Positions 8,623 to 16,274 of a stretch of 64,000 nt of DNA are shown here, one piece after another. The position numbers and the translations under genes were made by a program. The stretch is from Eisenbergiella tayi (GTDB taxonomy: Bacteria; Bacillota; Clostridia; Lachnospirales; Lachnospiraceae): NCBI RefSeq assembly GCF_001881565.1, contig NZ_MPDJ01000008.1:171350-235349 (forward strand), given 5' to 3'. The first letter of the stretch is position 1, and every line of letters begins with the position of its first letter. Under the pieces are notes generated by a model. It saw only the letters and a program-made list of their open reading frames with translations. It was not told where the DNA came from and searched no databases.

Positions 8623-9216
8623 TTAGTTACAGCCACCTCTGACAAATCCCCAGTAGCCTTTATCCTGCCTCCACGGTTCAAGATTCCATGGTGTTTTGAA
8701 TCCTTTTGCAAAGTCTGCATGACATACAAACTGGTTATACATACTTGTTTGCTTTGTATCATTCTTTACTTGAGTATACATGGGATGGTATTGAATAAAT
8801 TTATATATCTCTGACCAAGCAGATTCTTTGCTAATTGTGAAAGGACTGTTAGGCATTACGCTCAGTGATATACCATCAGAACGACTTATCCAAGATATGC
8901 TTTTAAAATGTTTAAAACTGCTTGCTCTCGTCTGTATGTAGACAGTAGGCTCTAAAATAATTGATATTCCCCTGTCTTGTGCTTCTTTTAAGAATGGGTC
9001 TTCCTCTAAACTTCCATCTAAATAAAAAACAGAAATAAAGTCGATAGAATCCCAATCTATTAAAGAACTGTCGTATGTAGATGATAATGAATCGATTTCT
9101 TCAACATTATTATCTTCAATATTGGGCATCTCTTGTGCATATACAGGAAATCCAGTAACTCCTAAGCATATGATTGTAGCCAAAAGCGAACACATAAGTT
9201 TTTTCATGAATTTCAT
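8623..9216 (-). CDS. Secreted DUF2599 domain-containing protein
   Basis: The 197-residue protein starts with a signal peptide (MKFMKKLMCSLLATIICLG, cleavage probably after VYA near residue 27). The C-terminal half carries the DUF2599 signature: SMYNQFVCHADFAKGFKTPW, then NLEPWR and a terminal Cys-Asn. The two late cysteines could form a disulfide after export. The function of the family is not known to me. ATG at 9216 follows AAAAGGAGATG. Upstream at 9303-9500 is a leader with a micro-ORF and hairpin that is duplicated ahead of another gene in the element. It is cargo of the mobilizable element and may be an antagonistic or surface factor. Confidence 0.8.
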   Translation of the reverse strand: MKFMKKLMCSLLATIICLGVTGFPVYAQEMPNIEDNNVEEIDSLSSTYDSSLIDWDSIDFISVFYLDGSLEEDPFLKEAQDRGISIILEPTVYIQTRASSFKHFKSISWISRSDGISLSVMPNSPFTISKESAWSEIYKFIQYHPMYTQVKNDTKQTSMYNQFVCHADFAKGFKTPWNLEPWRQDKGYWGFVRGGCN

Positions 9217-9325
9217 CTCCTTTTAATTCAAATTCTATCAAGTCAATAAGAAAACATATGCATGAAACAGTTGTGTTTTATCTCATTTTGAATAATACTA
9301 TAGTCATGGATAAAAGTATGTTTAT

Positions 9326-9361
9326 ACTCTATCAGTTAACACATGTAATAACTGATAGAGT
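9326..9361 (-). promoter_or_regulatory. Perfect 13-bp hairpin over the end of micro-ORF 1
   Basis: ACTCTATCAGTTA at 9326-9338 and TAACTGATAGAGT at 9349-9361 pair perfectly around a 10-base loop. One arm encodes the SIS codons of the micro-ORF, and the stop codon lies at the base of the other arm. No U-run follows on the minus strand, so it is not an ordinary terminator. A ribosome on the micro-ORF would open it, as in translation-dependent leader control. Confidence 0.6.
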
Positions 9362-9404
9362 GATATAAAACAAATTTCATATACCAAAATTTACCTTTTA
9401 TCAT
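9336..9404 (-). CDS. Leader micro-ORF 1 (22 residues)
   Basis: ATG at 9404 is preceded by TTGGAGGTAGGAGT and reads MIKGKFWYMKFVLYHSISYY plus Met-Cys before TAA. The second copy at 10250-10306 reads MIKGKFWYTTFVLLQSIS. The ribosome site, start and first eight residues are kept, with a synonymous AAA/AAG difference. It could be a leader peptide, a small membrane-active peptide or a signalling peptide. Too short to assign. Confidence 0.5.
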   Translation of the reverse strand: MIKGKFWYMKFVLYHSISYYMC

Positions 9405-9500
9405 ACTCCTACCTCCAACCTTCAATAAGAATTTGATTTGAATTACTGTCTAATATCTTCAATTTTGTTCCAACATAATATATTTGTTTTTGGTGAATTA

Positions 9501-9861
9501 AGAGAATCCAAAGCTATTTATTCATCTATACTAGCGTCGAATGACAATGTTGGCATTTTAACTAAATGACATTCCCCTTATAATTCTTCTTGATTCATAT
9601 AGAAGAACATGTCTGGATTAGGGAGAGTGGGGTTAATCCAGACAAAATGTAAAGAGGGGGAAGGGCAAGTATAAATTAAAAAATCAACCAAACAACTTAC
9701 ATTCAAGTTATTAACGATGCCAGTAAGTAAGTGTATGTATATGTTTTATTTTAGAAAAGGACTTCCCCCCCATAATCAATATATATTAAATTAGTATGAT
9801 TAGCAAATAATCAGTATTTTTTCAATTCAAAAAATCGAAATATACATAAATATATCACTTT
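9501..9861. other. AT-rich intergenic stretch with one perfect inverted repeat
   Basis: No convincing gene was seen on either strand. GTCTGGATTA at 9611-9620 and TAATCCAGAC at 9634-9643 form a perfect 10-bp stem around a purine-rich 13-base loop. It may terminate the 79-residue membrane protein transcript (minus strand), although no U-run follows, or be a protein-binding site. G-rich runs follow at 9655-9664, and a C-run lies at 9764-9770. Confidence 0.45.
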
Positions 9862-10101
9862 TTACGTACATCGATTATTTTTATTTTTCAAAACCAAAGC
9901 TCCTGATAGACATATTAGTCCACCTATACATGTTATGAATGCTCTAAATAAAAACGAACTAAAAAATACAACAGGTAATTCTAATTTAAATAATTTGCCT
10001 ACTATATCAACAAGAATACTAATGATATCATTAAAAGATATTAACATAGCAATAATTCCTAAGGCTACTAATAATATGCCTATGCTCTCTTTATTCTTCA
10101 T
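9862..10101 (-). CDS. Small two-to-three-helix membrane protein
   Basis: This is a 79-residue protein with hydrophobic segments at about residues 8-32 and 42-72 and a basic KNKNNR tail; no known domain. The start at 10101 follows GGTTAGGAGTGAG. It sits 125 bp downstream of leader copy 2, exactly as the DUF2599-type gene sits downstream of leader copy 1, which implies common control. It may be a self-protection or accessory membrane factor for the same cargo system. The function is unknown. Confidence 0.6.
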   Translation of the reverse strand: MKNKESIGILLVALGIIAMLISFNDIISILVDIVGKLFKLELPVVFFSSFLFRAFITCIGGLICLSGALVLKNKNNRCT

Positions 10102-10225
10102 ATATTACTCACTCCTAACCTCATTAAGCTCATCTGTCATTATCTACTGTGCACCTGTAAGACCATAACGCTTTTAATACAAATATTCACGCGTATAATA
10201 TCAGAAATAAGTGTGCATTTATACT

Positions 10226-10260
10226 CTATCGGTTATTATATTATATGAATTAACTGATAG
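10226..10260 (-). promoter_or_regulatory. Hairpin at the end of micro-ORF 2
   Basis: CTATCGGTTA at 10226-10235 and TAACTGATAG at 10251-10260 pair with one mismatch on the minus-strand RNA (A opposite C; G-U if read on plus). The loop is 15 bases. It overlaps the last codons and stop of micro-ORF 2, as in copy 1. Confidence 0.5.
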
Positions 10261-10306
10261 ACTGTAATAAAACAAATGTCGTATACCAAAACTTACCTTT
10301 TATCAT
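10250..10306 (-). CDS. Leader micro-ORF 2 (18 residues)
   Basis: ATG at 10306 follows TTGGAGGAAACAAT and reads MIKGKFWYTTFVLLQSIS before TAA at 10250-10252. It shares the first eight residues, FVL and SIS with micro-ORF 1. It is probably translated given the ribosome site. Its role is unknown. Confidence 0.5.
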   Translation of the reverse strand: MIKGKFWYTTFVLLQSIS

Positions 10307-10514
10307 ATTGTTTCCTCCAAGAATACCAATTACTAAATCAAAAAGATTTTATAATATCTATAACCGTATTTTAACATAATATATTTTGATTTTTTGATGA
10401 AATTAAGATTAATTAAGATTTTTATGATTTAATTAAAGTTGGTTATAAAAATCCTCTATCACATAATATCCATTTATTTCTTAGTATAAGTCGTCATATT
10501 AGGCTCTTTCATTT

Positions 10515-10531
10515 GTTGTAATTCCGTTGTA
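10515..10531. repeat. Candidate integrase arm-type repeats, far end of the element
   Basis: GTTGTAATTC occurs twice, 11 bp apart (first GTTGTA at 10515-10520, second at 10526-10531). It mirrors the GTTGTA pair beyond the int gene at 4171-4188. The far end of the element would then lie between about 10540 and 10620. A shared 9-mer, TTATTGGCT (4113-4121 and 10544-10552), is a weak candidate for an attachment core. Confidence 0.35.
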
Positions 10532-10680
10532 ATTCATTGATTTTTATTGGCTTTATTTGTCTATTTCCCCTTTATTTATAAGGATATTCTCATTTTAGTA
10601 CCCGTTTTTCTCGAGAAAAAAGAAAAAGCAGGATAATCATAGATAATCGGCAGCAGGTATGAGGATCTGACAATAATTAT

Positions 10681-10738
10681 AAAATGAAGTTACTGTATAT
10701 TTTGAGGAATAAATATACAGTGCTTCATTTTTTATTTT
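10681..10738 (+). terminator. Long bidirectional terminator hairpin
   Basis: AAAATGAAG...ACTGTATATTT pairs with AAATATACAGT...CTTCATTTT, followed by TTATTTTG. The A-run before and T-run after allow use in both directions. It stands between the end of the mobile element and the kinase-like gene. It could be the original terminator of the surface-protein gene, displaced by the insertion. Confidence 0.7.
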
Positions 10739-10825
10739 GTTCTGCTATAATTAGATAAAAACAATTCGGCAGGTTGCTGCAAGGCAGTGAATTGATTTGT
10801 AGAAGAATTGATGAGGAGCAGAGGA

Positions 10826-11839
10826 ATGGGGACAGATAACCGCTTTATTCTGGAGCAGGCAGAATTACTGTATGATGTCAGATTAGTTCATGAAATTACA
10901 ACAGGCAATTCCGGCAGCCTGGTTTTTGAAGTGAATAAAGGAGAAAATGCATACATACTGAGGGCATCAGAGTATAGCATCGATAATAAAAAGCATACCG
11001 CATTTGAACTGAAATGGATGGAATATTTATCGGATAATCTGTCTGAAATTGTCCGGCCGCAGAAAAGCTTAAGGAATTCTCTCTTTGAAGTAATAAATAC
11101 CGGGGATAAAGCATATATCCTGTGCCTGTTCGAAAAAGCGCCCGGAAAAACCGTTGATATAGATAATCCGGAGGAGTTTAATGAGGAACTATTTTTTCAT
11201 CTCGGGGAGCTTATGGGGGAGATGCACAGGCTTGCTGTGGGCTATGAGGATATTATCATAAGTCCTGAATTTGAATGGACAGGTTCCGTAAACGCATGGC
11301 GTTATGAAAGTGTTATAGACGATGAAAGGGTTCGGCTGTGTCTGAAAAAATATTATGATGAAATAAACAGGCTTCCCAAAAGGAATGACAATTATGGTAT
11401 TATTCACTGGGATGTCCATACCGATAATTTTTTTGTGCATAATGGGAAAATCAAACTTTTTGATTTTGATGCCTGCCAGTTTAACTGGTATGCCGCAGAT
11501 ATTGCCAGCGCCATATTTTTTATGGTATTGAAAGGTGCCGGGCCGCTGAGACACAGAAGGGAAGAAGAACGGACAGAGTTTGCTGAAGGCTGTTTGATTT
11601 CATACTTAAGAGGATATTCAGCGGCAAACACAATAAGTGAATATTGGATTAGGAAAATCGACCTGTTCATGAAATATCAGATGGGCGATGAATATCTGTA
11701 TGCCCAGAATTACTGGCCCGATGAGCTTACGCACCTTCGGGCAGAATATCTGGACTGGTTTAAAGAACGGATAACAAAAGATTTGCCATTTGTTTCTGTC
11801 AATTATGATAAAGTCTTAAAGAGTATACCGGCAATATAG
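10826..11839 (+). CDS. APH/choline-kinase-fold phosphotransferase
   Basis: 337 residues of the aminoglycoside phosphotransferase (APH) fold. The catalytic loop is HWDVHTDN and the metal-binding motif is LFDFDACQ. An N-lobe GNSGSLVFEV region holds the nucleotide. ATG at 10826 follows GAGGAGCAGAGG; ATG 10811 and TTG 10808 are poorer starts. Family members phosphorylate hydroxyls of antibiotics, homoserine, choline or sugars, and the substrate cannot be told from sequence. It is monocistronic, converging with the UvrA-like gene. Confidence 0.82.
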   Translation: MGTDNRFILEQAELLYDVRLVHEITTGNSGSLVFEVNKGENAYILRASEYSIDNKKHTAFELKWMEYLSDNLSEIVRPQKSLRNSLFEVINTGDKAYILCLFEKAPGKTVDIDNPEEFNEELFFHLGELMGEMHRLAVGYEDIIISPEFEWTGSVNAWRYESVIDDERVRLCLKKYYDEINRLPKRNDNYGIIHWDVHTDNFFVHNGKIKLFDFDACQFNWYAADIASAIFFMVLKGAGPLRHRREEERTEFAEGCLISYLRGYSAANTISEYWIRKIDLFMKYQMGDEYLYAQNYWPDELTHLRAEYLDWFKERITKDLPFVSVNYDKVLKSIPAI

Positions 11840-11909
11840 GAATAATGTGCCTTTGGGCTGTTGATTTTTGAAAAATCCGCTGCTAATCAGGCAGAGGCCA
11901 TCCGGCGGA

Positions 11910-14168
11910 TCAGCAGCCGTAATAAGGTTGTGAACACGATGCCCGCAGGCTGGCGGCCGTCAGTGTTTCTGCATTCCGCAGCATCTCCTCAGGAGTTCCG
12001 GCAAAAACAACCTCTCCTCCGTTTTTTCCTCCGTCTGGGCCAATGTCAATGATCCAGTCCGCCTGCTTCATCACCTCAAGATTATGCTCAATCACTATCA
12101 AAGTATTTCCGCGTGACACGATCATGTCAAACAGCTTCAGCAAATTCTGAATATCAGACATATGCAGGCCTGTGGTGGGCTCGTCCATTACAATTATGCC
12201 GCCCTTTTTCCCCAGATTCTTCGCCAGCTTGATTCTTTGCCGTTCCCCGCCGGACAGCGTGCCAAGCGGCTGTCCCAACGTCAGATATGACAGCCCTACC
12301 TGCTGCATCACTTTCAGATGCTTCCTGATTTTGGAGTCTTCGAAGACTTCCATTGCCTGAGATGCGGTCAGGCTCAGCAGTTCCACAATATTTTTCCCCT
12401 TGTAGGTATAGGCCAGCGCCTCCTTGTTATACCGCAATCCCCCGCAGGCCTCACATTCTGTTACAATCGGATCCATGAAAGCGAGTTCGGTCACAAGGAT
12501 GCCTTTCCCTTTGCACACCGGGCATGCCCCGGCGGAGTTGAAGCTGAACAGGCTGTCCGGCCTGCCGCTTTCCCTTGCCAGCAGCTTTCGTATTTCATCG
12601 AAAAAACCGAGATAGGAGGCAGGTGTTGAGCGGTTCGTGGCTGTGATGGGGCCCTGATCAATCATTACGATATCATCCGCATACTGCCTGGCAAATACCT
12701 GAGATATCAGAGTGCTTTTTCCCGAACCGGCCACACCGGTGACAACAGTCATGATGCCCAGGGGGATATCCGCGTCCACATGCTTCAAATTATGCAGGCA
12801 GGCATCACGGATCGGCAGGCTGCCCGACGGCCGCCGCGGCGTTTGCTTGACCGGCAGGGTCCGGAGCAAGGCCTTCCCTGTCAGGGTGCCGGACTTCAGC
12901 AAGTCCTGATAGCTGCCCGCAAAAACAATTTCACCGCCGTTTTGGCCTGCCTGGGGCCCTACATCGATGATATGGTCGGCAATCGAGATGACATCCGAAT
13001 CATGTTCCACCACAAGGACTGTATTGCCCTTGTCACGCAGCTGCTTCAGCAGGTTATTCATCCGGTAGACATCCCTGGGATGCATTCCTGCGCTGGGTTC
13101 GTCAAAAATATAAGTCATTCCGGTCAGGCTGCTGCCCATATACCGGACAAGCTTCAGGCGCTGCGCCTCCCCGCCGGACAGAGAAGGAGTTTCACGGTTC
13201 AGGTGGAGATAGGGCAGGCCGATTTCAATCATCCTGTCCAGCCCCTCTATGAGAGTCTGCACCAGCAAATCAACTGTCGGCTCGGAGATTTCTGTCAGGA
13301 CCTCCCGCAGCTGTGTCAGCTCCATCCCGCACATGTCCGCAATGGAAAATCCATTTATCCTGCAGTTCAGGGCAGCCGGATTCAACCGTTTTCCGTGACA
13401 GTCGTTACATTCTGTCTCAGCGATTAAGTTTTGGGATTTCTCCTGGGTATGACTGCTTTTGCTGCTGATATCCCGATTCAGAAGAGTCTTTGTATATTTA
13501 TGGTACAGACCGGTTACCTTCGGATTTTCCGGCGCTCCTTTGCCGTCCCGGGAACCGTATAAAAGAAGATTATATTCTTCGCGGGAATATTCTTTTACCG
13601 GCTTGTCCAGAGGAAACAGGCCGGACTCGGCATACTGCCGCCAGTACCAGGAGCCGGGACGGTACAAAGAGTCCTTTACACAGCCTTCATTCCAAGATTT
13701 ATTGAGATCTATTATGGAAGCCACATCAACCCTGGTTATTTTTCCAAGACCGGAGCAGGTTTTGCACATGCCGTTAGGATCGTTAAAAGAAAAGTAGGAT
13801 GCCGTACCTGCATAAGGCTTTCCTACCCTTGAAAACAGCAGCCGCAGACTGGAGTACAGTCCGCTGATGGTTCCTACTGTTGAACGGGCGTTCCCGCCCA
13901 GGGGAGACTGATCCACCACAACGGATGCCGTTAAATTATCAATCCGTTCCACGGCCGGTTTGGGGTATTTAGGGAGCCTGGAACGCACGAAGGCCGGGTA
14001 TGTGGAATTCATCTGCCGCTGAGATTCGGCGGCGATGGTATCAAAAACAATACTGGATTTGCCGGAACCGGAGACACCGGTAAATACCGTAATTTTCTCT
14101 TTTGGAATATGGAAGGTGACATGTTTCAAATTGTTTTGAGTGAGACCCTGTATAAATATATCTGCCAT
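11910..14168 (-). CDS. UvrA-like twin ABC-ATPase (short UvrA paralog)
   Basis: 752 residues against about 940 for UvrA. Both ATPase halves are intact: Walker A GVSGSGKSS and GVAGSGKST, signatures LSGGEAQRLKL and LSGGERQRIKL, and Walker B IFDEPSAGMH and VMDEPTTGLH. Zinc-type CxxC pairs occur (CKTC, CNDC, CPVC, CEAC). The shorter first half suggests that the UvrB-binding insertion is reduced or absent, as in UvrA2/DrrC-type proteins linked to resistance to DNA-binding drugs. ATG at 14168 follows AGAGGTG; the upstream ORF extension has no ribosome site. It diverges from an AraC regulator gene, which may control it. Confidence 0.88.
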   Translation of the reverse strand: MADIFIQGLTQNNLKHVTFHIPKEKITVFTGVSGSGKSSIVFDTIAAESQRQMNSTYPAFVRSRLPKYPKPAVERIDNLTASVVVDQSPLGGNARSTVGTISGLYSSLRLLFSRVGKPYAGTASYFSFNDPNGMCKTCSGLGKITRVDVASIIDLNKSWNEGCVKDSLYRPGSWYWRQYAESGLFPLDKPVKEYSREEYNLLLYGSRDGKGAPENPKVTGLYHKYTKTLLNRDISSKSSHTQEKSQNLIAETECNDCHGKRLNPAALNCRINGFSIADMCGMELTQLREVLTEISEPTVDLLVQTLIEGLDRMIEIGLPYLHLNRETPSLSGGEAQRLKLVRYMGSSLTGMTYIFDEPSAGMHPRDVYRMNNLLKQLRDKGNTVLVVEHDSDVISIADHIIDVGPQAGQNGGEIVFAGSYQDLLKSGTLTGKALLRTLPVKQTPRRPSGSLPIRDACLHNLKHVDADIPLGIMTVVTGVAGSGKSTLISQVFARQYADDIVMIDQGPITATNRSTPASYLGFFDEIRKLLARESGRPDSLFSFNSAGACPVCKGKGILVTELAFMDPIVTECEACGGLRYNKEALAYTYKGKNIVELLSLTASQAMEVFEDSKIRKHLKVMQQVGLSYLTLGQPLGTLSGGERQRIKLAKNLGKKGGIIVMDEPTTGLHMSDIQNLLKLFDMIVSRGNTLIVIEHNLEVMKQADWIIDIGPDGGKNGGEVVFAGTPEEMLRNAETLTAASLRASCSQPYYGC

Positions 14169-14389
14169 TTGTTTGCACCTCTTTCTGTTGTTTTGAAAAT
14201 AAGGATGGCCTGCGGAATGCGGCATTCGTTATATCCATATTTAGCCGGTTATGTTTTGTCGTTCTGATGCTGCGGTTTTTCATTATACAAAAAATCCGGG
14301 CTGTATGCATGATATTTTTTGCGCTTTTTCTACTCGGACAATATAAAATGCAGTATACTGTAAAGAAAGCAGAGAAGGGAGAGGTCAGT

Positions 14390-15253
14390 TTGAAACAATT
14401 ATCCCCTTTAGAAAGGGCAGTTGAATATATTGAAGAGCATTTGAATGAAAATATCGGTTTAAGTGATGTATCAAGGGAAACAGGGTATTCTTACTATCAC
14501 ATGACACGTCTGTTTTCAACCGTATTGGGGGAATCGGTTGGACGTTATATCAATCGGCGCAGGCTGTACAATGCCTCCGAAAAGCTTATTCATTCCGACC
14601 GGAGGATAACAGATATCGCGTTTGACAGTGGTTTTGAATCGGCAGAGGCATTCAGCAGGGCTTTCAAGAATGTCTTTGGAAGCAGTCCGGCGGATTACCG
14701 GAAGGCCGGGCTTGATCTGGTAGTTAATGCCAAAAGAGAAATTGCGCCTGAGGATGTGAGCCACATTGCGAACAATATTTCCCGTTCTCCAGAAATAGTT
14801 TGGCTGGAAGAAATAAAGATTGCCGGTATCAGAGGAATGACCTCCATTTCCGATAACCGGCTCCCGGGATTATGGAAGCAGTTCAGGAGCCTTCATACAG
14901 AGTTTTTCGGGACGGAGCGGACCGGGTACAGTGTTTGTGAAACGCAGCAGGCCGTATATACAGAAGATGGTGACGTATTGTTTTCCGTCATGCTGGGCTG
15001 CCCGGCGGATAATTTTGAGGAGCTGCCGCCGATGCTGTCCGGAAAAACGCTGAGCTCCGGGAGATACGCCGTATTCACTCACAGGGGAACCCTTACAAAC
15101 CTGTTCAAAACTTATAAGTACATTTTTGGGACATGGCTGCCGGCAGCGGAGGAGGAACTGGACGACCGTGAGGATTTTGAGGTTTACGAGCGTGAGGTAA
15201 CAGCCTTTGATGATCCGGATAATAAGGTTAAAATATATATCCCCATAAAGTGA
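14390..15253 (+). CDS. AraC-family regulator with GyrI-like effector domain
   Basis: The N-terminus carries two AraC helix-turn-helix motifs (residues about 5-105; GYSYYHMTRLFSTVLG and IAFDSGFESAEAFSRAFKNV). A GyrI/SOUL-type small-molecule-binding domain follows (about 135-287; AVYTEDGDVLFSVMLGC and YAVFTHRGTL). This is the Rob/SoxS-like arrangement. TTG at 14390 is preceded by GGGAGAGG and gives the conventional N-terminus; upstream in-frame ATGs lack a ribosome site. The divergent UvrA-like gene is the likeliest target, suggesting a drug-responsive pair. Confidence 0.83.
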   Translation: MKQLSPLERAVEYIEEHLNENIGLSDVSRETGYSYYHMTRLFSTVLGESVGRYINRRRLYNASEKLIHSDRRITDIAFDSGFESAEAFSRAFKNVFGSSPADYRKAGLDLVVNAKREIAPEDVSHIANNISRSPEIVWLEEIKIAGIRGMTSISDNRLPGLWKQFRSLHTEFFGTERTGYSVCETQQAVYTEDGDVLFSVMLGCPADNFEELPPMLSGKTLSSGRYAVFTHRGTLTNLFKTYKYIFGTWLPAAEEELDDREDFEVYEREVTAFDDPDNKVKIYIPIK

Positions 15254-15278
15254 GGAAACACAGGAAAAGTATAGGTAA

Positions 15279-15303
15279 ATCCTGCAGTTTTTTGATGCAG
15301 GAT
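15279..15303 (+). terminator. Stem-loop after the AraC gene
   Basis: ATCCTGCA pairs with TGCAGGAT across a T-rich loop (GTTTTTTGA). No T-run follows, so termination is uncertain. Confidence 0.4.
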
Positions 15304-15383
15304 GAGGGAATTTGTGATAGAATAATCCTGTCGGTTGATAATAGACAAAAATGTGGTCAGACAGAAATGGGAGGGTAAATGGT

Positions 15384-16190
15384 ATGGCACTTTTACATGT
15401 GGACTTTTTTTCAGATGTTCTGGGAATGAGCGTGAATATGGATGTGATTCTTCCCCAGAAAACAAACGGACAGATCGGTATGGAGGGGATAGCCGCTGAC
15501 GGCAAATATAAAACGATGTATCTGCTGCACGGTATGAGTGATGATCAGACAATCTGGCAGAGAAGGACCTCAATTGAAAGATATGTGAGCAAGCTTGGTA
15601 TTGCAGTGGTGATGCCTACCACACATCTGGCATTTTATACGGATACGTGCTATGGAATGCGCTATTGGACATTTATTTCGGAGGAACTGCCCAGAATCTG
15701 CAGGGAATTTTTCCCGAATATGTCGGACAAGGCTGAGGATACTCTGGCTGCCGGTTTATCCATGGGCGGTTATGGCGCATGGAAGCTGGGACTGGGAGCG
15801 AGTGAAACCTTCGGAGCGGCGGCATCGCTTTCGGGAGCGCTGGATATCGTACAGGATTACATAAGGAATTCTGAGGAAAACCAGAATAAGAACCCGCTGT
15901 TCCGGGGAATTTTCGGAACGGAGGAAGATCTGAAGGGTTCCGATAACGATATTCTGGCACTGGCGGAGAAGCTGGCGTCACGGAAAAAGGAACTGCCCAG
16001 ACTGTATGCATGGTGCGGAACGGAGGATTTTCTGTATGAGGGGAATCTGAAAGCCTGGGATCATGTGAAAAAACTGGGATATGATTTGACCTGCTGCGAA
16101 ACGGCAGGGGATCACCAGTGGAAATACTGGGATGAAAAGATTCAGGATGTGCTTCGGTGGTGGCTGGGTACGGATATGGATCTGCAGTAA
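15384..16190 (+). CDS. Tributyrin-esterase/EstD-type alpha/beta hydrolase
   Basis: 268 residues of the esterase D / EstA (tributyrin esterase) type. The nucleophile elbow is GLSMGGYGA, the acid is probably Asp in CGTEDFLYE, and the His is in DHQWKYW near the C-terminus. The oxyanion region is YLLHGMSDD. No signal peptide, so cytosolic. ATG at 15384 follows GGGAGGG at 8 nt. Such enzymes remove short acyl groups, including acetyl or feruloyl esters of plant glycans. It stands alone between the AraC and zincin genes. Confidence 0.87.
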   Translation: MALLHVDFFSDVLGMSVNMDVILPQKTNGQIGMEGIAADGKYKTMYLLHGMSDDQTIWQRRTSIERYVSKLGIAVVMPTTHLAFYTDTCYGMRYWTFISEELPRICREFFPNMSDKAEDTLAAGLSMGGYGAWKLGLGASETFGAAASLSGALDIVQDYIRNSEENQNKNPLFRGIFGTEEDLKGSDNDILALAEKLASRKKELPRLYAWCGTEDFLYEGNLKAWDHVKKLGYDLTCCETAGDHQWKYWDEKIQDVLRWWLGTDMDLQ

Positions 16191-16228
16191 AGTTATTATA
16201 AATGAAGGATTTTCTGTTGCTTTTATTC

Positions 16229-16266
16229 GTGCTTTGCATCCGGATTATTCCGGCCCTGCAAAGCAC
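16229..16266. terminator. Convergent terminator-like hairpin
   Basis: GTGCTTTGCA and TGCAAAGCAC form a perfect 10-bp stem, with an inner CCGGA/TTCCGG pair. It lies between the stop codons of the convergent esterase and zincin genes. T-richness is moderate on both sides. Confidence 0.6.
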
Positions 16267-16274
16267 GTTGTGGT

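Larger units (their letters stand above)
9303..9500 (-). repeat. Leader module copy 1 (upstream of the DUF2599-type gene)
   Basis: On the minus strand this unit aligns with 10205-10415. Shared landmarks in order are TCTTAATT, a run of A, ATATATTATGTT, GATATT, a GGAGG ribosome site, a micro-ORF starting MIKGKFWY, a hairpin with CTATC/GATAG arms and GAGTATAAA. ATATATTATGTT lies 67 bases before the micro-ORF start here and 66 in copy 2. Both copies end a little over 100 bases before the next gene. Confidence 0.75.
10205..10415 (-). repeat. Leader module copy 2 (upstream of the 79-residue membrane protein)
   Basis: Diverged copy of the unit at 9303-9500. The upstream edge holds a perfect 10-bp tandem duplication, AATTAAGATT at 10401-10410 and again at 10411-10420. 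One-helical-turn direct repeats of this kind are typical binding sites for response regulators. Copy 1 keeps only one such element. Confidence 0.75.

Noticed and set aside
9326..9361. tet-type operator, because of CTCTATCA arms
   Set aside because: The arms are separated by a 10-base loop and lie inside a transcribed leader after a ribosome site; no TetR-class tetracycline gene is near.
12780..13427. 215-codon plus-strand ORF
   Set aside because: Shadow of the UvrA-like gene, whose motifs are intact on the other strand.
14041..14310. Minus-strand ORF over the UvrA-like start
   Set aside because: Out of frame with the ATPase; explained by the intact gene and its ribosome site at 14168.
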